A DNA stretch of 64,000 nt, from the NCBI RefSeq assembly GCF_000010505.1, contig NC_010729.1:1164501-1228500 (forward strand), given 5' to 3'. The DNA is from Porphyromonas gingivalis ATCC 33277. Lineage in GTDB: Bacteria > Bacteroidota > Bacteroidia > Bacteroidales > Porphyromonadaceae. Made by a program: the position numbers and the translations under genes. Shown piece after piece: positions 42,818-51,421 of the stretch. How positions within the stretch are numbered: position 1 is the stretch's first letter; each line of letters begins with the position of its first letter. Below the pieces are notes generated by a model, which saw nothing but the letters and a program-made list of their open reading frames with translations, was not told the origin of the DNA and ran no database searches.

Positions 42818-45352
42818 ATGAGATTATCAGAATTACATACGGGCTATCAAGCAGTAATCGTACGAGTAGAAGGTCGCGGGGTATTCCGCAAACGGATTTT
42901 AGAAATGGGATTTGTGCACGGCAAGACGATTACCGTCGTCCAGTGTGCCCCATTGCGGGATCCGGTCTATTATCGCATCATGGACTACAATGTCTCTTTA
43001 CGGAGAGAGGATGCAGCCAAAATAGAAGTGGAGCTCATATCCTCGAATGCGACTTCTTCACCGGCAAGCAATGACATAGGAGAGCAATCCGCAAATCCCG
43101 ATTCGAACGAATCCATTCCAACAAATCCGACAGAGGATATTTCAGCGAAGACAAAATCGGAAATAGAGATCGAAGTCAAGCCGAACGGACATGTAATACG
43201 CGTTGCCCTGATAGGAAATCCCAACTGCGGTAAGACCTCCATATTCAACCGCGCCAGCGGTGCCCATGAACATGTGGGGAACTATAGCGGTGTGACGGTA
43301 GAAGCGAAAGAAGGTCTCTTCCGGCACGGGGACTACAAGATAGAGATTATCGACCTGCCCGGCACCTACTCTCTTTCTCCATACAGTCCTGAAGAACTGT
43401 ATATTCGCCAATATCTAAGCGAGGAAACCCGTCCCGATCTGGTGCTGAATGTAGTAGACACCTGTAATCTGGAGCGCAATCTTTACCTGACCCTCCAGCT
43501 CAAAGAAATGGGCTTGCCAGTCGTCATCGCACTGAATATGTTCGATGAGTTCGAGAAAAAAGGCGACACCTTTGACTATCCTGCCCTGTCCGCCATGCTC
43601 GGTATCCCCATGGTTCCGACGGTGGGGCGAACGGGACAAGGCCTGCCAGAACTTTTCGATACGCTTATCTCCATTCATGAAGGACGAAACAAAATCATAC
43701 GTCCCATTCGTATCAACTATGGCAGCATCATAGAACCGGCCGTAGAAGCTCTGACTGAGAAAATAAACAATCAGCTCTCTCTACCCTATTCTCTTCCGGC
43801 ACGCTATATAGCAGTCAAGCTGCTGGAAGGCGATAAGGAGATGAACCGCTTCGTAGGCGAACGGCCCAAAGGTCTTTTCATCCTTTCGGCCCGGGACTTC
43901 GCTCTACGGGAGATCGACGAACATCTGACAGTGGCGAGCGATGCCGAAAGCATTATCACGGATCAGCGATATGGATTCATCGCAGGAGCCCTCAAAGAAA
44001 CATACCGGAGCAGCTACAAACAGCTCAAGACCCTGACCGATAAGATCGATCATATCGTCACCCATCGCATCTTGGGTTTCCCTCTCTTCCTTTTATTCAT
44101 GTTTATCATGTTCGAGGCTACGTTCGTTCTCGGCCAGTATCCGATGGACTGGATCGAAGCAGGTGTAGGTTGGATAGGTAGCATGGTAAATACCTTCATG
44201 CCCGATGGTTCGTTCAAGGATCTGATCGTGGACGGAGTGATAGGAGGCGTAGGCGGTGTAATCGTCTTCCTGCCGAGCATCCTCATCCTCTACTTCTTCA
44301 TTTCGCTGATGGAAGACAGCGGCTATATGGCACGTGCAGCCTTCATTATGGACAAGATCATGCACCGAATGGGGCTGCATGGCAAATCGTTCATCCCCCT
44401 TATCATGGGATTCGGCTGTAACGTTCCCGCCATTATGGCTACTCGCACGATCGAAAGCAAACAAAGTCGCATGATCACCATGCTCGTAACGCCCCTGATG
44501 AGTTGCAGTGCCCGTCTGCCGGTCTATTTGCTTTTGGCCGGTGCATTCTTCCCCGATTCGGCCGGCTTGGTGCTTTTCGGATTGTATTTTCTGGGTATTC
44601 TATTGGCCGTATTATTGGCACGTCTTTTCAAAAAAACACTTTTCAAGGTAGAAGACGTTCCCTTCGTCATGGAACTCCCCCCCTATTGTATGCCGACCTC
44701 TCGCTCTGTAATCGTACACATGTGGAATAAGGCAGCACAATATCTGCGCAAAATGGGTAGCATCATCCTGCTTGCTTCGATCGTCATTTGGTTCCTCAGC
44801 TATTACCCTCGCTACTCTGAAGAGGCAGTACTGATCTCCCAAATCGAACAAATAGAGGGTAATCCGCAGCTTGACGAAGAGAAGAAGACATCTCAGATAG
44901 AAGAGTTGAATCGCAAAGCGCATATCGAACAGCAAGAACAATCCTACATCGGACGATTCGGCAAAGCCGTTCAACCCGTATTGGCACCGATCGGTTTCGA
45001 TTGGAAAATGAGTGTAAGCTTGCTGACAGGTATGGCAGCCAAGGAGGTCGTAGTGAGCACCCTCGGTGTCATCTATACGGGCGACAGTGACGACAGCGAC
45101 GAAGCCGCCCGGCGACTGGGCGAACGCATACGAGAGGATCGCGATGCAGAGGGCAACCATACATTCTCTCCCATCATCGCTCTGGCACTGATGGCTTTCG
45201 TGCTGATTTATTTTCCGTGCATCGCTACGGTGGTGGCCATCGGACGTGAAAGCGGACATTGGAAGTGGGCAGTTTTCTCCATTATATACTCCTGCTCGTT
45301 GGCATGGATCGTATCATTCCTTATCTATCGGATAGGAATACTTTTCTTCTGA
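42818..45352 (+). CDS. feoB: FeoA-FeoB fusion metal transporter
   Basis: An 844-aa inner-membrane transporter. Residues 1-75 are a FeoA-like SH3 domain (MRLSELHTGYQAVIVRVEG); a polar linker (about 76-125) follows, then a GTPase domain with GNPNCGKTS (near 131), the switch GVTVEAKEG, DLPGTYSLS and NMFDE. The C-terminal half has the helices and Gate motifs (GFGCNVPAIMATRT and SCSARLPVYLL). It transports Fe(II) or a similar divalent metal with GTPase control. From memory one of two P. gingivalis FeoB proteins is a manganese transporter, and this may be that one. It leads a three-gene unit. Confidence 0.95.
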   Translation: MRLSELHTGYQAVIVRVEGRGVFRKRILEMGFVHGKTITVVQCAPLRDPVYYRIMDYNVSLRREDAAKIEVELISSNATSSPASNDIGEQSANPDSNESIPTNPTEDISAKTKSEIEIEVKPNGHVIRVALIGNPNCGKTSIFNRASGAHEHVGNYSGVTVEAKEGLFRHGDYKIEIIDLPGTYSLSPYSPEELYIRQYLSEETRPDLVLNVVDTCNLERNLYLTLQLKEMGLPVVIALNMFDEFEKKGDTFDYPALSAMLGIPMVPTVGRTGQGLPELFDTLISIHEGRNKIIRPIRINYGSIIEPAVEALTEKINNQLSLPYSLPARYIAVKLLEGDKEMNRFVGERPKGLFILSARDFALREIDEHLTVASDAESIITDQRYGFIAGALKETYRSSYKQLKTLTDKIDHIVTHRILGFPLFLLFMFIMFEATFVLGQYPMDWIEAGVGWIGSMVNTFMPDGSFKDLIVDGVIGGVGGVIVFLPSILILYFFISLMEDSGYMARAAFIMDKIMHRMGLHGKSFIPLIMGFGCNVPAIMATRTIESKQSRMITMLVTPLMSCSARLPVYLLLAGAFFPDSAGLVLFGLYFLGILLAVLLARLFKKTLFKVEDVPFVMELPPYCMPTSRSVIVHMWNKAAQYLRKMGSIILLASIVIWFLSYYPRYSEEAVLISQIEQIEGNPQLDEEKKTSQIEELNRKAHIEQQEQSYIGRFGKAVQPVLAPIGFDWKMSVSLLTGMAAKEVVVSTLGVIYTGDSDDSDEAARRLGERIREDRDAEGNHTFSPIIALALMAFVLIYFPCIATVVAIGRESGHWKWAVFSIIYSCSLAWIVSFLIYRIGILFF

Positions 45353-45371
45353 ACCGTATAAGCCCATAGAT

Positions 45372-45557
45372 ATGATACAGAATATCCTCACAGCCATAAC
45401 GGGTATTGTCGTCCTCGGCCTGATTATTTATCGTTTGGTTCGTCTCTGGAAGCGAAAAGATTCGGGTGGTGCATGCTCCGGTTGTTCATCCAAATCCGAT
45501 TGTGCCTTATCTTCCAAGGCGACAGAGAAGAAGAACAATCCATCATCCCTCAAATAA
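45372..45557 (+). CDS. FeoB-associated Cys-rich membrane protein
   Basis: A 61-aa protein with one helix (about residues 4-24) and a short cytoplasmic tail carrying C35, C38 and C44 (GGACSGCSSKSDC). This layout matches the small Cys-rich proteins encoded after feoB in many bacteria, thought to assist transport or sense metal. It begins 19 bp after feoB and ends 7 bp before the next gene, so cotranscription is likely. Confidence 0.85.
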   Translation: MIQNILTAITGIVVLGLIIYRLVRLWKRKDSGGACSGCSSKSDCALSSKATEKKNNPSSLK

Positions 45558-45564
45558 AACTCTC

Positions 45565-46020
45565 ATGAAAACAGGACGGCAATACTATCCCCTCAGTATC
45601 CGGCAGCGAATCTTCTCTATCCTCATTATTTTATTGATAGTCTTTGCTCCAATACCGGCTTGGTACAACGGCATGTGGGTTTTGGTAGCTGCCTTGTGGG
45701 TTATCATTCTTCCTGCTGTAGGATGGAGCATAGCTATCATTCCACGCTATACAGAGGTGACAGAGGAACAAATAATCGTCAAGCAAATATGGGGGCAACT
45801 GGTCTTCGACAGGAAGGAAATGGAAATAGTGCCCATCGGCAAGGACGATCTCAAAAGCTCGCTTCGCACATTCGGCAATGGAGGTCTATTCGGCTATGCC
45901 GGTTATTTCCGGAATAAGAAACTGGGGAAGTACCGTATGTATGTAACGCGCTTGAAAGACTTATCGCTGCTCACGGATCGCAACGGCAAGAAAACGGTGA
46001 TCAACCTGCGACAGGTATAA
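45565..46020 (+). CDS. Membrane protein with bacterial PH-like domain
   Basis: Start chosen at 45565 (MKTGRQYYPL), 151 aa; the open frame upstream overlaps the Cys-rich gene out of phase. Two helices (about 14-30 and 35-56) are followed by a C-terminal beta domain resembling bacterial PH domains (YTEVTEEQIIVKQIWGQ, FGNGGLFGYAGYF, LLTDRNGKKTVINL). It may scaffold or tune the transporter with which it is encoded; that is inference from position. Confidence 0.7.
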   Translation: MKTGRQYYPLSIRQRIFSILIILLIVFAPIPAWYNGMWVLVAALWVIILPAVGWSIAIIPRYTEVTEEQIIVKQIWGQLVFDRKEMEIVPIGKDDLKSSLRTFGNGGLFGYAGYFRNKKLGKYRMYVTRLKDLSLLTDRNGKKTVINLRQV

Positions 46021-46113
46021 CCCATATAGCCGGCCGAATCGTCATCATCAACGTGAGTCCGCCACAAGGGTACCCTTATCTCATCATAATTCGCTTTTAG
46101 TTTACGCGCCCAA

Positions 46114-46267
46114 AATTTGTGGCTTATCACCCCTGAAAACGTGGCGCGTAAACTTTTTTGTTTTGGCGCGAGAAATAAATAATTCCCGCGCCAGAACGAA
46201 AAACATCTCGCGCCAAAACGGGAAAATTCTCGCGCGACTTTTCAGGAAAAACACGCGTCACTTTTTT
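46114..46267. repeat. 22-bp array with central GCGCG core (7 units)
   Basis: Seven units at starts 46114, 46136 and every 22 bp to 46246. Six keep a CGCG core at the same place (offset 7-8), alternately in the GGCGCG or CGCGCC sense, which yields dyads such as GTTTTGGCGCGAG paired with CTCGCGCCAAAAC (46160-46172 and 46207-46219). It lies in the 577-bp gap before rpsA and is not coding. Confidence 0.8.
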
Positions 46268-46278
46268 ATACTGACGAC

Positions 46279-46296
46279 TGACGTGTACTGAAAAAA
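46279..46296. repeat. Solitary IS3-type end
   Basis: TGACGTGTACTGAAAAAA is identical to the outer end of the IS3-family remnant at 18404. No transposase sequence follows. It may be a relic end or part of an intergenic element. Confidence 0.55.
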
Positions 46297-46524
46297 TGAG
46301 GCTTGAGGAGGTCAAAAAAAAGCAGTAATTGTGAAGAAACATCGGACCGTTTCCGATCAGTTTTACGCCAAGATCGATATTGCAACATTGTAATTTCAAA
46401 TAGTGTCGTTTCCTGATTTCGGTTGACTCTTGGGAGTCAATCCTGAGGTCGCTTGCTTAATGTTGCACCGGTGGGTGGAATCTGCAGGTTGATCACAATG
46501 AAGAGAGTAACGAAAAGTTATTGT

Positions 46525-46532
46525 AACTTTGC
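46525..46532 (+). promoter_or_regulatory. -7 box of rpsA
   Basis: TAACTTTG fits TAnnTTTG and is 66 bp before the rpsA ATG, which gives a leader of about 60 nt. Confidence 0.55.
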
Positions 46533-46597
46533 CGTGCTTTTGAGAGATATGACCATATAATGTCCAATCTATTAGCAACAAGACGATTAAAAAACAA

Positions 46598-48397
46598 ATG
46601 GAAAACTTAAAGAACATTCAGCCCAGAGAGGATTTCAACTGGGAAGAGTTTGAGGCCGGTGGCGTCCATGCTGCCGTGAGTCGTCAGGAGCAGGAAGCTG
46701 CTTATGACAAAACGCTCAATACCATCAAGGAAAAGGAAGTGGTAATGGGTAGGGTAACTGCTATCAACAAGCGTGAAGTGGTTATCAATGTAGGGTACAA
46801 ATCGGAAGGTGTGGTACCTGCAACAGAATTCCGCTACAATCCCGAACTCAAAGTGGGAGACGAAGTGGAAGTATATATCGAGAATCAGGAAGATAAGAAG
46901 GGCCAGCTCGTCTTGTCTCACCGCAAGGCTCGTGCCGCTCGCTCTTGGGAGCGCGTAAACGAGGCTCTCGAAAAAGACGAAATCGTAAAGGGCTATGTGA
47001 AGTGTCGTACCAAGGGTGGTATGATCGTCGATGTATTCGGTATCGAGGCGTTCCTCCCGGGATCACAGATCGACGTGCGCCCCATTCGCGACTACGATGC
47101 ATTCGTTGAGAAGACGATGGAGTTCAAGATTGTGAAAATCAATCAAGAATACAAGAATGTAGTTGTTTCTCACAAGGTGCTTATCGAAGCAGAGCTCGAA
47201 CAACAGAAGAAAGAAATCATCGGCAAGCTCGAAAAAGGACAGGTACTCGAAGGTATCGTCAAGAATATTACTTCTTACGGAGTATTTATCGACCTCGGTG
47301 GAGTGGATGGTCTTATCCATATCACTGACCTTTCTTGGGGTCGTGTGGCTCATCCGGAAGAAATCGTACAGCTGGATCAGAAGATCAATGTCGTTATCCT
47401 CGACTTTGATGAAGATCGCAAGCGTATCGCTCTCGGACTCAAACAGCTGATGCCTCATCCTTGGGATGCTCTCGACAGCGAGCTTAAGGTAGGCGATAAG
47501 GTGAAGGGTAAAGTTGTGGTGATGGCAGATTACGGTGCATTCGTTGAGATTGCACAGGGCGTTGAGGGTCTTATCCATGTGAGCGAAATGTCATGGACAC
47601 AGCACTTGCGTTCTGCTCAGGACTTCCTGCATGTAGGCGACGAAGTGGAAGCCGTAATCCTGACGCTCGACCGCGAAGAACGCAAGATGTCGCTCGGTCT
47701 GAAGCAACTCAAGCCGGATCCCTGGGCTGATATCGAAACTCGTTTCCCTGTAGGCTCTCGTCACCATGCTCGTGTTCGCAACTTCACCAATTTCGGTGTA
47801 TTCGTTGAGATCGAAGAGGGCGTAGATGGCCTTATCCATATTTCCGACCTTTCTTGGACGAAGAAGATCAAACACCCCAGCGAGTTTACGGAAGTAGGTG
47901 CTGATATCGAAGTTCAGGTAATCGAGATCGACAAGGAAAACCGTCGTCTCAGCTTGGGTCACAAACAGTTGGAAGAGAATCCTTGGGATGTATTCGAGAC
48001 GGTATTCACTGTAGGATCTATCCACGAAGGAACGGTAATCGAAGTGATGGACAAGGGTGCTGTCGTTTCTCTGCCTTACGGTGTGGAAGGTTTTGCCACT
48101 CCGAAGCACATGGTGAAGGAAGATGGCTCACAGGCTGTACTCGAAGAGAAGTTACCTTTCAAGGTTATTGAGTTCAATAAGGATGCCAAGCGAATCATTG
48201 TATCTCATAGCCGTGTATTCGAAGATGAGCAGAAAATGGCTCAGCGTGAAGCCAATGCAGAGCGTAAGGCTGAAGCCAAAGCGGCTCAGAAAGAAGCAGC
48301 TGCCGAAGCTGCCAATCCTGCACAGGCTGTAGAGAAAGCCACTCTCGGAGACCTCGGCGAATTGGCCGCTTTGAAAGAAAAGCTTTCAGAAAACTAA
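46598..48397 (+). CDS. rpsA: Ribosomal protein S1
   Basis: The 599-aa protein has six S1 RNA-binding domains in a row. Domains 3-5 are the most alike (YGVFIDLGGVDGLIHITD, YGAFVEIAQGVEGLIHVSE, FGVFVEIEEGVDGLIHISD), and the sixth ends near KHMVKEDG, followed by a charged Ala/Glu/Lys tail. S1 binds mRNA on the small subunit and helps initiation. Bacteroidota use weak Shine-Dalgarno sequences, so S1 may matter more here. It is monocistronic, with two consecutive hairpins after the stop. The long leader with a 22-bp dyad array upstream is unusual. Confidence 0.97.
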   Translation: MENLKNIQPREDFNWEEFEAGGVHAAVSRQEQEAAYDKTLNTIKEKEVVMGRVTAINKREVVINVGYKSEGVVPATEFRYNPELKVGDEVEVYIENQEDKKGQLVLSHRKARAARSWERVNEALEKDEIVKGYVKCRTKGGMIVDVFGIEAFLPGSQIDVRPIRDYDAFVEKTMEFKIVKINQEYKNVVVSHKVLIEAELEQQKKEIIGKLEKGQVLEGIVKNITSYGVFIDLGGVDGLIHITDLSWGRVAHPEEIVQLDQKINVVILDFDEDRKRIALGLKQLMPHPWDALDSELKVGDKVKGKVVVMADYGAFVEIAQGVEGLIHVSEMSWTQHLRSAQDFLHVGDEVEAVILTLDREERKMSLGLKQLKPDPWADIETRFPVGSRHHARVRNFTNFGVFVEIEEGVDGLIHISDLSWTKKIKHPSEFTEVGADIEVQVIEIDKENRRLSLGHKQLEENPWDVFETVFTVGSIHEGTVIEVMDKGAVVSLPYGVEGFATPKHMVKEDGSQAVLEEKLPFKVIEFNKDAKRIIVSHSRVFEDEQKMAQREANAERKAEAKAAQKEAAAEAANPAQAVEKATLGDLGELAALKEKLSEN

Positions 48398-48407
48398 AAA
48401 CTACTAC

Positions 48408-48437
48408 GGATCATACGCGCTTTTGGGCGTATGATCC
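48408..48437 (+). terminator. Hairpin 1 after rpsA
   Basis: GGATCATACGCGC and GGCGTATGATCC form a 12-bp stem, beginning 10 bp after the stop. It is followed by ACTTT only, so it may act together with the second hairpin. Confidence 0.7.
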
Positions 48438-48442
48438 ACTTT

Positions 48443-48487
48443 ATAAGAGAGGCTGTGCCGAAGTGTTTTCGGCACAGCCTCTCTTAT
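48443..48487 (+). terminator. Hairpin 2 after rpsA
   Basis: A perfect 20-bp stem, ATAAGAGAGGCTGTGCCGAA with its complement around GTGTT, then ATTCAC. A strong structural block to read-through. Confidence 0.8.
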
Positions 48488-48522
48488 ATTCACTTGGCCC
48501 ACTTAGTCCTGAGATAATATTA

Positions 48523-49133
48523 ACGTCAGTTCGGCGTAAGAAAACGCCAATGTATTCATTCCCTGATTAGCGGTTAACGCACTAATATTTTGGATGTTAT
48601 AGGTTGTTCCGTTCAGGCAATTGTATAGGGGGCAATCCTGCTTCTGCTTGGATCGGACCAACATTGAAATTCGGATTGCTTTTGACCGAATGTTGCAGTC
48701 CGCACAGGGAGATGGGCTATACCACAAGGCAGATGGCGGTACACCGTAGAGGATAACGGGCTATCCCGTACGGCTCTTCGAGCTACGCTGTAGAGCTCTT
48801 CGAGGTACGCTCTACAGCGTAGCGAGCCGAGCCGTAGAGTTCCGCTCCGGGAGCCGTAGAGGTAGGTGGCCGAGCTGAGCCGTAGAGCCCGGCGCAGCGA
48901 GCCCTACAGCGTAGCTCGAAGAGCTGTAGAGCGCAGCTCGGTACGCTCTACGGCGCAGCCCGAGTCGCTGTAGGGCGTAGCTCGCCCCCCTTCGGAGTAT
49001 GTTCCGAACGGCTATAAAACAATGCGGATTCGATCTGAAGAAAAATATGCAATATGCTGTTTGTCAGCGTATTTCATTTCTCGGTTGAGAGATTTCAGCT
49101 TCGAGAAGCTCCGACGTCCAATGAGACGTCAAA
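48523..49133. mobile_element. Second copy of the 22-bp-brick MITE, inverted and one end lost
   Basis: It starts with ACGTCAGTTCGGCGTAAG and matches 2713-3319 read on the other strand, brick array included (about 48720-48990). The homology stops after CCAATGAGACGTCAAAC at 49133, so about 90 bp with the other terminal repeat are missing. Base differences and small changes inside the bricks show it is an old copy. The following 115 bp to rsmD hold nothing I recognise. Confidence 0.85.
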
Positions 49134-49248
49134 CATAAAAAAGTAACGCAATAGGATCAAGGGACGAGTACGTTAGATGTGGCCAAAAGGATTACAACGT
49201 ACCCTTAGCTCCAATTCATGAAAAATATTTGTCGGTGGGGTTTAAGAT

Positions 49249-49788
49249 TTACCGAAAGAAGGTGAAATTGACAGAACCGTAGGCTCTATGTTCCTCGAAT
49301 CGGGGATGTTCTGTAAAGCTGAAATCCTTAGGGTGCTCGAGAATGAAAAGCCCGTCTTCAGCCAGTATGTTACTTTCTAATACTTTGGTCGGTAGCTGCT
49401 CCAGCTCTGTCAAGGCGTAGGGTGGATCGGCAAAGACTAAGTCATAGCGGTGGCATGCTTTGTTGCGTTCCAGAAATAAAAATACATCCGTCTCGAAGAC
49501 TCTCCAGCAGTTTTCTTCGTTCAGATGCTTAATGAGGTTGCGAATAAAGGCTGCATGCTCACGGCGTTTTTCTATGGAAGTGACGGATGAACAACCCCGA
49601 GATACTAATTCCAATGCTATACTCCCCGTGCCGGAGAATAGGTCGATAGCCGAAAGTCCTTCGAAATCGAAACGGTTGGATAGGATGTTGAAGAGGTTCT
49701 CTTTGGCAAAATCCGTTGTGGGACGGGCGTTGAAGCTTTTGGGTACATCGAAACGCCTGTGTCCGTATTTACCTCTGATTACACGCAT
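49249..49788 (-). CDS. rsmD: 16S rRNA (guanine-N2)-methyltransferase RsmD
   Basis: A 179-aa SAM-dependent methyltransferase that modifies G966 of 16S rRNA in E. coli numbering. RPTTDFAKENLFNIL and DLFSGTGSIALELVSRG form the SAM site, and FADPPYAL is the catalytic DPPY. The gene is 36 bp after the DUF3822 gene on the same strand, an arrangement common in Bacteroidota. Confidence 0.94.
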   Translation of the reverse strand: MRVIRGKYGHRRFDVPKSFNARPTTDFAKENLFNILSNRFDFEGLSAIDLFSGTGSIALELVSRGCSSVTSIEKRREHAAFIRNLIKHLNEENCWRVFETDVFLFLERNKACHRYDLVFADPPYALTELEQLPTKVLESNILAEDGLFILEHPKDFSFTEHPRFEEHRAYGSVNFTFFR

Positions 49789-49824
49789 AGGGAAAGAAGT
49801 GGAGGAGAGAGTTCGAGTATGGCG

Positions 49825-50640
49825 TTACACCGGCTCTTTGCACAGTTCGATATGGCGGAAGAACGGCTCCAATATTTGCCTGAGATCTTCCTTTCCGACA
49901 GAGTGGTCGCGGACATTTTGTTGGATACAGATAACGATACGGTCATGCTCTATATCCAACCGTAAGCTCTTCCAGACGGTGACCAGATAGAAAAGGACTT
50001 CCTCCTCGATGGAGCGAACGCCTTGGTTGTCCGTGAGGCTGTATGTATTGGCAAAGAGCAGACTACCTCCTTCGAATACGAAGAGGTCGAGTTTGTCATG
50101 CCGGAGATTGAGGGCAACTCTTTTGGCCGTATGTTGCCTGCTCTGTCGCTCCGTTTCTTTGAAAAAGGGGATAAAGCCGGGGGTGAACTCTGTTCCGATC
50201 TGTGTCCTTCTTAGAAATTCATAGAGAGGCTTGTCCCAAGCCAAAATCAGCATCTTATCCTGATGAGGCAGGTTGTACTCCATGACGGCTACGCCCTTGC
50301 CTTCGTCCGGCAGGTGGACGGCAGTCCTCAGCCAATAGTCGGCTCTACCCTCTTCGTACAAAGCGCGAGGAATAAGAACGTACGAATCCGGACGATAGCT
50401 GACATGTACGCGACGATATGGGAAAGTGAGATGCTGGTAATGGAAAAAAAGTTCTTTTACGGCGGCGCAATAGTCTTCCGCTCCCGAATCGAACGGGTAG
50501 GTGCATGTGCTGCATGCCTTGCCCTCTGTATCGGAGAGGCTAAAAACAAGTCCATCCGATAGGAATCGGATGGACATATCGTAGCTTTCTGCAGTGTGAG
50601 CAGAGAGGGTAGCCGGAATATCGGAAGCAGGGATTTCCAC
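49825..50640 (-). CDS. DUF3822 family protein
   Basis: A 271-aa cytoplasmic protein, like the DUF3822 proteins of Bacteroidota that usually sit next to rsmD. The fold recalls actin-like (ASKHA) proteins: SIRFLSDGLVFSLSD at the start and NLRHDKLDLFVFEGGSLLFANTYSL near residue 180. No enzymatic motif can be read. The conserved neighbourhood suggests a link to ribosome or envelope maturation; function unknown. Confidence 0.75.
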   Translation of the reverse strand: MEIPASDIPATLSAHTAESYDMSIRFLSDGLVFSLSDTEGKACSTCTYPFDSGAEDYCAAVKELFFHYQHLTFPYRRVHVSYRPDSYVLIPRALYEEGRADYWLRTAVHLPDEGKGVAVMEYNLPHQDKMLILAWDKPLYEFLRRTQIGTEFTPGFIPFFKETERQSRQHTAKRVALNLRHDKLDLFVFEGGSLLFANTYSLTDNQGVRSIEEEVLFYLVTVWKSLRLDIEHDRIVICIQQNVRDHSVGKEDLRQILEPFFRHIELCKEPV

Positions 50641-50657
50641 GCACTATGCTTCCGAGA

Positions 50658-51290
50658 TTATTCCCAGTTACCGGTATTCTTCACTTCTTTCAGCGATCCG
50701 ATGCGAAGGCCAGCATATCCATTGGTACGGGCTTCTGCATCGTTTATTTTCATCTTCAGACGAATCTGATCCTGATCGCTGAGGTAGTCGACGAAAGGTA
50801 CCGATGCCTGAAATACGGATACATCTATAGTGTCCCGACCTATCTCCTGTTGGATGGAGCCTACCTCAACCAAAATCTTTTTGCCGGCAAAACCGGGAAT
50901 GTCCAAGACCGTATTGGGGTCAATACCTTTGAGCAGAGAGTCCTTGGCTGCTACCCACACCGTATCGCGTTTGAGCAAGCCTGCACGAGCTGCCTGTGCT
51001 TCGGTCATTCCTTTGTCGCGCATGTCGTCGGTGTATTCGCCTTCGGCATTCACGTAGTAGACACGGCCGTTAGCGAGGAAGCTTACCAATTCATCTGCTG
51101 TGGCATAGCGACCATACATGCTTTCGAATGCAGCTTGATAGTCAGCTATATTTTTCAGCTTCTTTTGGATAGCTGTTTCACGACTGGCCTGAATCTTGTC
51201 GAAACTAACGGGGGTATATATGCTCATCACGGTGAGATATGCCAACACCACGACTGCTACAGCCACCAAAATCTTGATTAAAGTCTTCAT
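50658..51290 (-). CDS. Conserved membrane-anchored hypothetical protein
   Basis: A 210-aa protein with one N-terminal helix (about residues 5-24, ILVAVAVVVLAYLTVMSI) followed by a periplasmic region. A coiled-coil-like stretch (QASRETAIQKKLKNIADYQAAFESMYG) is followed by a mixed region ending KNTGNWE. I recognise no domain. It is the first gene of a unit with the DUF3822 gene (17 bp) and rsmD. It diverges from the helicase gene at 51422; the 131-bp interval must hold both promoters. Confidence 0.7.
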   Translation of the reverse strand: MKTLIKILVAVAVVVLAYLTVMSIYTPVSFDKIQASRETAIQKKLKNIADYQAAFESMYGRYATADELVSFLANGRVYYVNAEGEYTDDMRDKGMTEAQAARAGLLKRDTVWVAAKDSLLKGIDPNTVLDIPGFAGKKILVEVGSIQQEIGRDTIDVSVFQASVPFVDYLSDQDQIRLKMKINDAEARTNGYAGLRIGSLKEVKNTGNWE

Positions 51291-51421
51291 CGTTATCTTA
51301 CTTTGTTTTTGTATTAAAATCTCTTCTAAAGACGCTTCCTAATTCGTATTGCCCCACCGAATCCGAGGATATCGTTCAAAGGAAGTAACTTAGTCCCCGC
51401 AAATATACGATTTGTATAAAG

